In this document: in pieces, positions 1-6,163 of the stretch
How positions within the stretch are numbered: position 1 is the stretch's first letter
Layout of the letters: every line of letters begins with the position of its first letter
The notes under the pieces: model-generated
What the model saw: only the letters and a program-made list of their open reading frames with translations
The model's database searches: none
What the model was told of the DNA's origin: nothing
Assembly (NCBI GenBank): GCA_051883555.1
Contig: JBJETY010000039.1
Coordinates: 1-8,311 of the forward strand
Length of the DNA stretch: 8,311 nt
Direction of reading: 5' to 3'
Source: CAG-917 sp051883555
Lineage (GTDB): Bacteria; Bacillota; Clostridia; Christensenellales; CAG-917
Made by a program: the position numbers and the translations under genes

Positions 1-113
1 CCCTTATAGTTAATTTTAAATTCATTCTCGACTTTTGAAATTTTAATCAAATCGTTTTTATCAAGTCGAACATGACAACACGTACACATTCTGACGTTCT
101 TTTCTCTTGCCAT
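1..113 (-). CDS. ylxR: YlxR/RnpM family protein (DUF448), N-terminal part, runs off the window
   Basis: The first 37 codons are visible, beginning MAREKNVRMCTCCHVRLDKN and continuing with DLIKIS. This matches the start of the YlxR family, which opens with a basic segment, a CxxC-like cysteine pair and a [KN][KD]-[ED]L[IL][RK][IV] stretch. Family members are small (about 90-100 aa) RNA-binding proteins; in some Bacillota they modulate RNase P. The ATG is 5 bp past the nusA stop, so translation is probably coupled. A purine-rich GGAAGGA lies inside the end of nusA, but its spacing of about 15 nt is long. The position directly after nusA is the standard one for ylxR and supports the call despite the truncation. 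The C-terminus lies beyond position 1 and cannot be judged. Confidence 0.85.
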   Translation of the reverse strand, partial: MAREKNVRMCTCCHVRLDKNDLIKISKVENEFKINYK

Positions 114-118
114 TATTA

Positions 119-1189
119 TTATTCTGTTCCTTCCGAAATACTGAGACTCGACTGCGGTCTGACGTCTATTTTCCAACCTGTAAGTTTTGCAGCCAATCTT
201 GCATTTTGACCGTTTTTACCGATAGCTAGACTGAGTTTGTCGTCCGGGACGATAACCGTTGCGGTTTTGTTATCTTCTACGCAACGTACCATAAGGACTT
301 GTGCAGGCGAAAGTGCTCTTGCAATATATTCGAGTGGGTCTTCGCACCAAAGTATTACGTCCACTTTTTCGCCGCCCAATTCCCCGACTATTTCGTTGAC
401 TCTTACACCCTTATTTCCGATACATGCTCCAGTTGCGTCAATGTTTGGATCTTCTGAATAAACTGCAATTTTAGTTCTGAAACCTGCCTCGCGGACAATG
501 GATTTAATCTGAATAAGACCGGCTTTGATTTCAGGCACTTCGTTTTCAAACAAACGTCTTACTAAACCTGCGGACGCTCTTGAAACAACGACCTGCGCGC
601 CCTTAGAAGACGTTCTGATTTTCTTAAGGAAAACTTTAATGGTTTCGTTGATTTCGTACTTTTCGCCCGGAATCTGGTCTTGAAGCATCAATACGCCTTC
701 CATTTGGTTGGAAGTAATTTCGACGTAAACCGTTCCTTGCTCGATTCTTCTTACGACGGCAGAAACGATTTCTCCCTGATGGTCGTTCATTTCGTTGACA
801 ACCATATCTTTCTTAATATCGTTGAGGCGTTGAAGAATAACCTGTTTTGCTGTCTGAGCCGCAATTCTCGAAAATTCTTCAGGCGGAATTTCTTCGATAA
901 CCGTATCGCCTACGTTATAATCAGATTTAATTTCGCGAGCTTCTTCAAGAGTAATTTCTTTATCATAATCCTCTACGACGTCATCGTTTTCTACTACGGT
1001 TCTATACGAATACACTTTTATCGATTGTTTATTTTCATCGATATTTACAGATATGTTTCTGGTTTCGCCATATTCCTTTTTAAAAGCAGAAATCATACCT
1101 GCTTCGAGCGATTCAATGAGTGATTCCTTTGAAATTCTTCTTTCCTTTTCGAAAGCGTCAAGAGCCGCAAAGAATTCTTTGTTTATCAT
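119..1189 (-). CDS. nusA: Transcription termination/antitermination protein NusA
   Basis: NusA binds RNA polymerase and nascent RNA and controls pausing, intrinsic termination and antitermination. The protein is 356 aa from the chosen start, close to the roughly 370 aa of other Bacillota and without the extra C-terminal acidic repeats of enterobacterial NusA. Domains in order: the N-terminal RNAP-binding domain (about 1-125, starting MINKEFFAALDAFEKER), an S1 domain (about 135-203, GEIVSAVVRRIEQGTVYVE), KH1 (about 225-290, with GxxG in CIGNKG near 256-261) and KH2 (about 295-345, with AIGKNGQNARLAAKLTGW). The ATG at 1189 is chosen because a perfect AGGAGG sits 4 nt upstream. An in-frame ATG at 1213 would add eight residues lying inside the end of rimP and has no such site. 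The stop is TAA, and ylxR follows after 5 bp. The gap to rimP is 8 bp. Confidence 0.97.
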   Translation of the reverse strand: MINKEFFAALDAFEKERRISKESLIESLEAGMISAFKKEYGETRNISVNIDENKQSIKVYSYRTVVENDDVVEDYDKEITLEEAREIKSDYNVGDTVIEEIPPEEFSRIAAQTAKQVILQRLNDIKKDMVVNEMNDHQGEIVSAVVRRIEQGTVYVEITSNQMEGVLMLQDQIPGEKYEINETIKVFLKKIRTSSKGAQVVVSRASAGLVRRLFENEVPEIKAGLIQIKSIVREAGFRTKIAVYSEDPNIDATGACIGNKGVRVNEIVGELGGEKVDVILWCEDPLEYIARALSPAQVLMVRCVEDNKTATVIVPDDKLSLAIGKNGQNARLAAKLTGWKIDVRPQSSLSISEGTE

Positions 1190-1193
1190 ATTT

Positions 1194-1199
1194 CCTCCT
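1194..1199 (-). promoter_or_regulatory. Ribosome binding site of nusA
   Basis: On the minus strand the sequence reads TTTTAGGAGGAAATATG. The AGGAGG is a full anti-16S match 4 nt before the ATG at 1189. Its first two bases are the last two of the rimP stop codon TAG, so ribosomes ending rimP sit on the nusA site. It decides the nusA start over the in-frame ATG at 1213. Confidence 0.9.
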
Positions 1200-1668
1200 A
1201 AAACTTTATCCAAGGCTGTGCCTTACGGATGTTTTGTCTTGATATATTAAATTTTTTAATTTGTCCTTTTTCATTTATCGAAACGGTAACTTCATCTGCG
1301 GAATATGAAATTAAGTTACCTCTTACAACGTTTTTACCGGCAAAGGGATCTTTCAAAAAAATTTCGACTTCGGTATCGACGTTGCGACGAAAATCGTCGT
1401 CAGTTTCGATTGGTCTGTCAAGCCCCATAGACGAAACGTTTAAAACGTAATCATCAGGAAATTCTTTTTCAAGCACGTTCAACGGTTCGTCAAGAGCGTT
1501 GTGAAAGGTTTCGCAATCGTCAAGGCTTATTCCACCCTTTTTATACAAAAAAACGTTGAGATTAAGTTTTTTATATTCGTTTGTAAAGGTTACGTCAACA
1601 ACTTCCATGCCGAGTTTTTCGGCAATCTGATTTGCGTAAACTTTTACTTTTTCAAGAAGTTCTTTCAT
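1198..1668 (-). CDS. rimP: Ribosome maturation factor RimP
   Basis: RimP assists late maturation of the 30S subunit in the cytoplasm. The product is 156 aa, the usual family length. The N-terminal alpha/beta domain (about 1-85) has GMEVVDVTF and the helix SLDDCETFHNALDEPL. The family signature is present as NVSSMGLDRPIETDDDF at about 77-93; the usual form is SSPGLDRPL.t..DF, so the typical proline is methionine here. The C-terminal SH3-like barrel covers about 95-156 and ends IRKAQPWIKF, as in other RimP proteins. The start ATG has GAGG 4 nt upstream. The stop TAG overlaps the nusA ribosome binding site. The pair rimP-nusA is one of the most stable gene pairs in bacteria, which supports the call. 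Confidence 0.96.
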   Translation of the reverse strand: MKELLEKVKVYANQIAEKLGMEVVDVTFTNEYKKLNLNVFLYKKGGISLDDCETFHNALDEPLNVLEKEFPDDYVLNVSSMGLDRPIETDDDFRRNVDTEVEIFLKDPFAGKNVVRGNLISYSADEVTVSINEKGQIKKFNISRQNIRKAQPWIKF

Positions 1669-1672
1669 ATAT

Positions 1673-1676
1673 CCTC
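1673..1676 (-). promoter_or_regulatory. Ribosome binding site of rimP
   Basis: The minus strand reads TTGAGGATATATG, with GAGG 4 nt before the ATG at 1668. Spacing is slightly short but acceptable, and the site supports the first ATG as the rimP start. Confidence 0.6.
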
Positions 1677-1716
1677 AATTAACTTTGCCGCATTTAATCA
1701 GCGACTATTTCTTTTT

Positions 1717-1750
1717 GATAATTGTCTTTGATAGCTTGTTGTCAATTATC
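1717..1750 (-). promoter_or_regulatory. Tentative rimP promoter embedded in an inverted repeat
   Basis: A perfect TTGACA lies at 1745-1740 (minus strand). Sixteen bases on is AATTAT, a 4/6 match to the -10 box. The arms GATAATTG (1750-1743) and CAATTATC (1724-1717) are an exact 8-bp inverted repeat with an 18-nt spacer, and they overlap both boxes. A promoter is expected here because a terminator closes the upstream unit at about 1920-1947. The -10 match is weak, and a separate TATAAG at 1755-1750 is an alternative. The layout would allow repression by a dimeric protein, but that is inference. Confidence 0.35.
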
Positions 1751-1780
1751 TTATACCGTTGCACTATAAATTTTTACGAT

Positions 1781-1819
1781 TTTAGTTTTATTGTTATATT
1801 ATTTAGTTTTATTGCTATA
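1781..1819. repeat. 18-bp direct repeat, two copies
   Basis: TTTAGTTTTATTGTTATA at 1781-1798 recurs at 1802-1819 with one change (GTT to GCT), giving a 21-bp period. It lies in the AT-rich spacer upstream of rimP. The function is unknown; it could be slippage-derived. Confidence 0.6.
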
Positions 1820-1837
1820 TGCTTTATCGTTATATAT

Positions 1838-1875
1838 AATTTTAGCTTTTTATTTCATTATTTTCAGCTAAAATT
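1838..1875. repeat. 10-bp perfect inverted repeat upstream of rimP
   Basis: AATTTTAGCT at 1838-1847 is the exact reverse complement of AGCTAAAATT at 1866-1875, with an 18-nt AT-rich spacer. It could be a weak hairpin or a binding site. There is no GC-rich stem, so a terminator is unlikely. Confidence 0.5.
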
Positions 1876-1897
1876 TTCAGATAGTTTAATCTATATT

Positions 1898-1921
1898 TTA
1901 GCCTTATAATTAGCCTTATAA
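1898..1921. repeat. 12-bp exact tandem duplication
   Basis: TTAGCCTTATAA occurs twice with no gap (1898-1909 and 1910-1921). It abuts the terminator and supplies part of its T tract on the minus strand. It is probably a slippage duplication. Confidence 0.7.
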
Positions 1922-1947
1922 AAAATTGAGTGAGCCAAGGCTCACTC
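1920..1947 (-). terminator. Intrinsic terminator of the rseP-ispG-exonuclease unit
   Basis: On the minus strand an 8-bp stem, GAGTGAGC and GCTCACTC (arms 1947-1940 and 1935-1928), closes a CTTG tetraloop. It is followed by AATTTTTTAT. This is a classical Rho-independent signal, 137 bp past the stop of the exonuclease gene. On the plus strand the hairpin is not followed by a T run, so it acts in the minus direction. It implies that rimP-nusA has its own promoter. Confidence 0.8.
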
Positions 1948-1965
1948 TAAATAAATCTTTATTTA
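1948..1965. repeat. AT-only inverted repeat beside the terminator
   Basis: TAAATAAA and TTTATTTA form an exact 8-bp inverted repeat with a 2-nt centre. It directly adjoins the terminator stem, upstream of it in minus-strand reading. It is probably just composition, or a weak extra hairpin. Confidence 0.35.
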
Positions 1966-2004
1966 AGCATATTTATAATATACCGTTTTATCGAATTTGA
2001 CAAG

Positions 2005-2044
2005 CGTTTTTAGGCAAAAGTATCAAAATAAACGACTAAAAACG
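2005..2044. repeat. 9-bp perfect inverted repeat downstream of the exonuclease gene
   Basis: CGTTTTTAG (2005-2013) and CTAAAAACG (2036-2044) are exact reverse complements with a 22-nt spacer. They lie between the stop of the exonuclease gene and the terminator, so the hairpin would be in the 3' untranslated RNA. The sequence CGTTTTTAGG also occurs at 6150-6159 upstream of rseP. Confidence 0.45.
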
Positions 2045-2083
2045 TTAAATTTATTTAAAACGGAAAAAATCATGTAAATTTCG

Positions 2084-3676
2084 TCACGTTTTATCTTTCA
2101 GTTCGCAAATATACATAAACAAATCGCACGTAGCAATTACGTCAGATAATGCACGGTGTGCGTTATCATGCGTAAAACCTAACGTTTTTGATAAACTCTC
2201 CAAATTAAACGCACGCGTACCCTTTATGTATTGTCTTGCTAAAGCAAGCGTATCTATCAACTCGTTGTTATAAATATATCCGCATTCTTTGGATTCCCTT
2301 TGTAAAATCGGAAAATCATAACCGATATTATGCGCAACAAGCGACGAGCCTCTTGTAAATTTGAAAAAGTCGTGAGCTATCGCTTCGAATTTAGGCGCTT
2401 CAGCCACCATTTCGTTAGTAATATGATTGACAGCGGTAGCTCCCGGCGGAATAGGCATATCGGGATTGACCAAAGTTTCGAAAGTTTCCGTTATTACTCC
2501 GTTTTCAATTTTTGCCGCACCAATTTCTATAATTTTCGCCGTTTGGTCAAGACCTGTCGTTTCAAGGTCAAATACAACGTAACTGCTATCTGCAAGCTCT
2601 TTTGCAATCGGTTTATCGACGTCAAACATACTGGCTTGTTTTTCCCTTACGTACGGTTTCGGCTTGATTATGCGATAAAATTTTTGAGCAGGTTTTGAAA
2701 TATCCGTGTTTTTAATAGAATCGAAATTTATTTCTGCCAACGAAATAGCCGACACAACGTATTGCAAACCGCCGAACTTGCTTTCATTTACGTTACCGTA
2801 ACATAAAACGTGCATACCGTCATAAAGCGCGTCCAGCATTTTTTCCTGTTCGACATTTGGGAAAGCAACGCAGTCAATTGATTTTGTAGTATCGTTTAAT
2901 GTCCACTTATAAAGTTTGAGTTTTTGCGGAGAATTAGCGTTTGTAGAATCATACTTTTTATTGTCATATTCTTTGAACGTAACGTTTGTAACTTTGCCGC
3001 AAAGAGAGATATTTTCAATCGGCTCTTTAATTTCAGATATGTAAGAAGGCATATTGCCGATAACGCCTTTTTTAAATTTAGAAAACAGTTTTTTGTTTTC
3101 TTTAACTTCAATCAATTTTGCATTCGAATAAACGATTCTATCTGTAATTTGTATACCGTCGTCTTCAGAATTGGGAATTTCGACAAGTTTAACGTCGCAA
3201 TCGCACGCGAAGTTTTTTGACACGTATTCTTCAATCTCTTCGTCGATGTTTTTCTCGCAAAGCATTTTATACAAAGTGCTTTCAAGCTCTATGGCTACGT
3301 TTATGGTAACGTTATTATTTACGTCGCTACTCCCCGAACTTTCGGCTTTAACCGCATTGTTTTTCATTTGTCTGAAATAGAACGGATAATTTTCGTTAAG
3401 ATATTGATAAATTTTACCCTCGATTATTCCGGCATCCGCTATTGTTCTGGATAGTTGAACTTCAACGTTTACGTTCGGGAATATTTCTTTTATTGCGCTG
3501 CGAATTTCTTCTTCGTCGCTTTCGGTTATAAGACTGATTTCAAAAGCCGACACGGTAAATTTGACGACTAAAAGTCGTCTTTGTTCATAATACGTACAGC
3601 TATTGAAGTTAAGCATAGGATATTTATTTTTAGTTTTACTTTTAAATATTTCGACAAATTTATTATCTTTCATCAT
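2084..3676 (-). CDS. PolC-related protein: N-terminal region, OB fold and DEDDh 3'-5' exonuclease, without PHP or polymerase domains
   Basis: The product is 530 aa and occupies the usual polC place between ispG and rimP; PolC itself is about 1,440 aa. Residues 1-105 and about 122-190 resemble the two poorly conserved PolC N-terminal segments (inference). Residues about 222-315 look like the PolC OB fold (LCGKVTNVTF, IDCVAFPN, MHVLCYGNV). A linker of about 45 residues holds QASMF (347-351), a fit to the clamp-binding pentapeptide. The exonuclease spans about 365-528, with all catalytic residues: D370 and E372 in FDLETTG, D454 in HNIGYDFP, H507 and D512 in HRALSD. In PolC the exonuclease is inserted in a PHP domain that precedes the polymerase; both are missing here. 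A TGA stop and then a terminator follow, so no frameshifted remainder is seen. The start ATGATG overlaps ispG by 14 bp, with only a weak upstream GGTAG. It may act in proofreading or repair; the function is unproven. Confidence 0.85.
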   Translation of the reverse strand: MMKDNKFVEIFKSKTKNKYPMLNFNSCTYYEQRRLLVVKFTVSAFEISLITESDEEEIRSAIKEIFPNVNVEVQLSRTIADAGIIEGKIYQYLNENYPFYFRQMKNNAVKAESSGSSDVNNNVTINVAIELESTLYKMLCEKNIDEEIEEYVSKNFACDCDVKLVEIPNSEDDGIQITDRIVYSNAKLIEVKENKKLFSKFKKGVIGNMPSYISEIKEPIENISLCGKVTNVTFKEYDNKKYDSTNANSPQKLKLYKWTLNDTTKSIDCVAFPNVEQEKMLDALYDGMHVLCYGNVNESKFGGLQYVVSAISLAEINFDSIKNTDISKPAQKFYRIIKPKPYVREKQASMFDVDKPIAKELADSSYVVFDLETTGLDQTAKIIEIGAAKIENGVITETFETLVNPDMPIPPGATAVNHITNEMVAEAPKFEAIAHDFFKFTRGSSLVAHNIGYDFPILQRESKECGYIYNNELIDTLALARQYIKGTRAFNLESLSKTLGFTHDNAHRALSDVIATCDLFMYICELKDKT

Positions 3677-4712
3677 CAGTTCTACCGTTAATTTTCAAAT
3701 TGATATATTTTTTCAACACGTCGTACGCCTGCTCGTTTGGAACGGTTTCGACGATTTCCCCGTTCATAAAAATAGCCGATTTGCTTTCTCCGCCCGCAAT
3801 GCCGACGTCTGCCCCTTCGCTTTCGCCGATGCCGTTAACCACGCATCCCATAACCGCAACTTTAAGCGGCACTCTGACGTTAAAGTACTCCTTTTCGAGT
3901 TTTGAAGCAATATCTATTACGTTTATTGACGTTCTGCTGCAAGTTGGACAGGCAATTACCGTAAATTCTTGCTTTAAATTTAAAGCCGAGAGAATTCGAC
4001 GAGCTGCGTATACTTCTTTTATCGGATCGTCGGACAGAGAAACTCTTATCGTATCGCCTATACCTTTAAGGAGCAAAGAACCGATTCCGATAGCGTTTTT
4101 TACTATTCCGCTTTCATAAGTGCCTGCTTCGGTCACGCCTATATGAAGCGGATAAGGAGTTAACGAATACAAGCGTTCGTTTACTTCGATTGTGGTTTTA
4201 ACGTCGGACGATTTTACCGACAAAACAAGTTGATTGAAACCTAAATCTTCAAAACGCTTTATGCAGTCGAGCATGCTTAAAACGAGTCCTTCCGCCTTGG
4301 GTAAATCTTTATACCCTTGCGATATCGAACCGCCGTTCACGCCGATTCTTATCGGCACGCTTTTTTGCGAACACAGTTTAGATAACGCTTTTAAATCTTT
4401 ACACGGAAAATTCCCGGGGTTTATTCGTATTTTATGCACGCCCGCTTCAACCGCTTTAAATGCTAAAGATTCGTTAAAATGTATATCCGCAACTATGGGA
4501 ACAGTGACTTCATTGACAATCTGTCCTATCGCCGAAGCCGCTTTATCGGTGTTGACGCTGACTCTGACTATATCGCAACCTGCCGACGCCAATTCTTCAA
4601 TTTGTTTTACGGTTGCCTTAACGTCTTCGGTTTTCGTATTTGTCATCGATTGCACCGTAACGTTGCCGTTGCCAATCGTTACTTTGCCACAATTTACAGA
4701 TATTTTTTCCAT
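3663..4712 (-). CDS. ispG: 4-hydroxy-3-methylbut-2-en-1-yl diphosphate synthase IspG (GcpE)
   Basis: IspG is a cytoplasmic [4Fe-4S] enzyme of the MEP pathway. It reductively converts methylerythritol cyclodiphosphate to HMBPP. The product is 349 aa, the normal length of the short bacterial form. The N-terminal TIM barrel (about 1-245) contains VQSMTNTKTEDV (20-31), VPIVADIHFN (71-80) and KIRINPGN (94-101). The C-terminal cluster domain carries the cluster ligands C255 and C258 in ACPTCSR, C290 in MGCVVNG and E297. The usual NGPGE reads NGIGE here, a proline-to-isoleucine change beside the glutamate ligand. The start is 9 bp after the rseP stop, with no good Shine-Dalgarno site, so coupled translation is likely. 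The end overlaps the exonuclease gene. With dxr in the same cluster, two MEP steps are represented. Confidence 0.97.
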   Translation of the reverse strand: MEKISVNCGKVTIGNGNVTVQSMTNTKTEDVKATVKQIEELASAGCDIVRVSVNTDKAASAIGQIVNEVTVPIVADIHFNESLAFKAVEAGVHKIRINPGNFPCKDLKALSKLCSQKSVPIRIGVNGGSISQGYKDLPKAEGLVLSMLDCIKRFEDLGFNQLVLSVKSSDVKTTIEVNERLYSLTPYPLHIGVTEAGTYESGIVKNAIGIGSLLLKGIGDTIRVSLSDDPIKEVYAARRILSALNLKQEFTVIACPTCSRTSINVIDIASKLEKEYFNVRVPLKVAVMGCVVNGIGESEGADVGIAGGESKSAIFMNGEIVETVPNEQAYDVLKKYINLKINGRTDDER

Positions 4713-4721
4713 AGAATTAAA

Positions 4722-5972
4722 TTAACTCACAAGATGAAAAATGTCAAGGAATACCGCAAGCACTAACAGCAAAATTAAGCCAACTGTGTGAATAATTCCC
4801 TCAACTTTTCTATTCAACGGCTTTCCTCTTATCCATTCGATAACGGTAAATACCATTCTTGCTCCGTCAAGCGCAGGAATAGGCAAAAGGTTCATTACCG
4901 CTAAATTTGCGGACACAATAGCAACTACGTACAGAAGATTTGAAAAACTCATCATTGTAGATTCCGCTATCGTTTTTACTACGGTTATTGTTCCGCCTGC
5001 GCTGGATAAAGCCACCTTTCCCGTAATAAGTCCGCCCAGACTTGCAAGAATCTTAAACACAACGAAAAACGCAAAACCAAACGACCTTCCCAACGCTTTA
5101 AAAAACGGCAATTTTACAATCGCAACGTTACGAGATACGCCGTATCCGAAATAGCACCAATTTCCCGTTTCCGTCAATTCCGCTTTGACCGTAATTTTTG
5201 CGTCTCCGCGTAAGATGGTAAAAGTTGCGTTTTTTGTTCCGTCAGATAAAAAGTCTTCTATTTTTTCGGGATTTTCAGAAATGTTAATATAATTTGACTG
5301 ACTTAATTCGACGTCGTTAATTTTAATTATGACGTCGCCATCGTTGAATACTTTAAAATATGTTTTTTTAGCGTCAAATTTCACGGTTTTTCCGTTTCGC
5401 AAAACTTTAAACGTAGCTGTGTCCCCGGCTTTGGAAAACGCAAGTTCGACGTCTTCTGCAAGCATTATATTTACCTGCTTACCGTCGATGGAAAGTATTG
5501 CGTCGCCTTGCTCAAACGGCGTTTCATAGCCGTTGTCTGAAATTTTTACCTCGGTAACCGACGGCAAAACCTGACCGTAAATAGAAAAGAAAAGCGTAAT
5601 AAAAAATATTGAAGACAGGAAATTAAAAAACGCACCTGAAAATAGCACGATAAGCCTTTTCCAAGGCTTTTGATTGTTAAACGCCTGCGGATCGGGATTT
5701 TCTTCGTCTTCTCCGGTAAACGAGCAAAATCCGCCTACCGGAATCGGACGTATCGAAAACTGCTCTCCGCTTTTTAATTTGCGTTTGAAAATTGCCGGGC
5801 CGAAACCGATTGCAAATTCTTCGATTTTAAACCCAAGCATTTTGCCTGCAAGATAATGCCCTAATTCGTGAATTACTATCATTACCATAAGAGCTAAGAT
5901 AGCAAGCAAAACGTAACCTATATAAGTAAAGACTTCTGCAGCCGTTACCGATAAGACAAAATTAAAATTCAT
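4722..5972 (-). CDS. rseP: RseP/RasP-type site-2 zinc metalloprotease
   Basis: This is a membrane-embedded protease of family M50 that cleaves transmembrane anti-sigma factors and remnant signal peptides. The product is 416 aa, matching B. subtilis RasP. The first membrane segment (about 17-40) contains the zinc motif HELGH (35-39), followed by the family segment EEFAIGFGPAIF (51-62) and IRPIPVGGFCSFTGEDEE (74-91). A second hydrophobic stretch is at about 107-132. Two PDZ-like units follow, with QGDAILSIDGKQV (155-167) and NDGDVIIKINDVEL (210-223). The later segment NLLPIPALDGAR (361-372) supplies the third zinc ligand, D369, and the last membrane helix is at about 394-415. No Shine-Dalgarno site precedes the ATG. 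ispG follows after 9 bp. The substrate cannot be read from this window. Confidence 0.95.
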   Translation of the reverse strand: MNFNFVLSVTAAEVFTYIGYVLLAILALMVMIVIHELGHYLAGKMLGFKIEEFAIGFGPAIFKRKLKSGEQFSIRPIPVGGFCSFTGEDEENPDPQAFNNQKPWKRLIVLFSGAFFNFLSSIFFITLFFSIYGQVLPSVTEVKISDNGYETPFEQGDAILSIDGKQVNIMLAEDVELAFSKAGDTATFKVLRNGKTVKFDAKKTYFKVFNDGDVIIKINDVELSQSNYINISENPEKIEDFLSDGTKNATFTILRGDAKITVKAELTETGNWCYFGYGVSRNVAIVKLPFFKALGRSFGFAFFVVFKILASLGGLITGKVALSSAGGTITVVKTIAESTMMSFSNLLYVVAIVSANLAVMNLLPIPALDGARMVFTVIEWIRGKPLNRKVEGIIHTVGLILLLVLAVFLDIFHLVS

Positions 5973-6054
5973 AACGTTAAATTATATTTATTTTTATTCT
6001 TTTTATTACCTTTGTTTTTTTACACTTTTTAAATCCGCATAAATTTTACTTCCT

Positions 6055-6078
6055 AAAAAGCGTTAAAAGCTTAATCGC
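6055..6078 (-). promoter_or_regulatory. Hairpin with T run in the rseP leader
   Basis: On the minus strand GCG(A)TTAA, loop GCTT, TTAACGC is followed directly by TTTTTAGG. The stem has 7 bp with one bulged base and only three G-C pairs. It lies between the candidate promoter at about 6135 and the rseP start, so it could be a weak terminator of dxr read-through or a leader attenuator. The stem is marginal. Confidence 0.35.
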
Positions 6079-6132
6079 AAAAGATAAAGAGAATTAAGAC
6101 CATATATTTGTAAAAAATTAAGGTACAATATT

Positions 6133-6163
6133 ATTATATCAAAAAAATACGTTTTTAGGTCAA
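6133..6163 (-). promoter_or_regulatory. Candidate promoter of the rseP-ispG-exonuclease unit
   Basis: TTGACC (6163-6158, 5/6 to the -35 box) and a perfect TATAAT (6138-6133) are separated by 19 bp, longer than the usual 17. Transcription would start near 6126 and give a leader of about 150 nt. In so AT-rich a spacer TATAAT can arise by chance, but the -35 match is informative. Confidence 0.45.

Noticed and set aside
680..1123. 147-codon plus-strand frame opposite nusA
   Set aside because: It is antisense to a certain gene, has no recognisable domain, and similar shadow frames lie opposite every gene here.
1190..1213. Longer nusA starting at 1213 (eight extra residues)
   Set aside because: The extra residues overlap the end of rimP, and the ATG at 1189 has a perfect AGGAGG and the family-typical start MINKEFF.
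1685..1909. Plus-strand frame of 74 codons rich in I, F and L in the rimP spacer
   Set aside because: The composition is what AT-rich non-coding DNA gives, there is no ribosome site, and it overlaps the leader and part of rimP's upstream repeats.
1997..2026. Plus-strand TTGACA with a weak TATCAA 18 bp on
   Set aside because: The -10 match is poor and no plus-strand gene follows; it would only make antisense RNA to the exonuclease gene.
1669..2083. Frameshifted remainder of polC (PHP/polymerase)
   Set aside because: The downstream minus-strand sequence is AT-rich, full of stops in the frames I read, and contains a terminator; no PHP or polymerase motif is visible.
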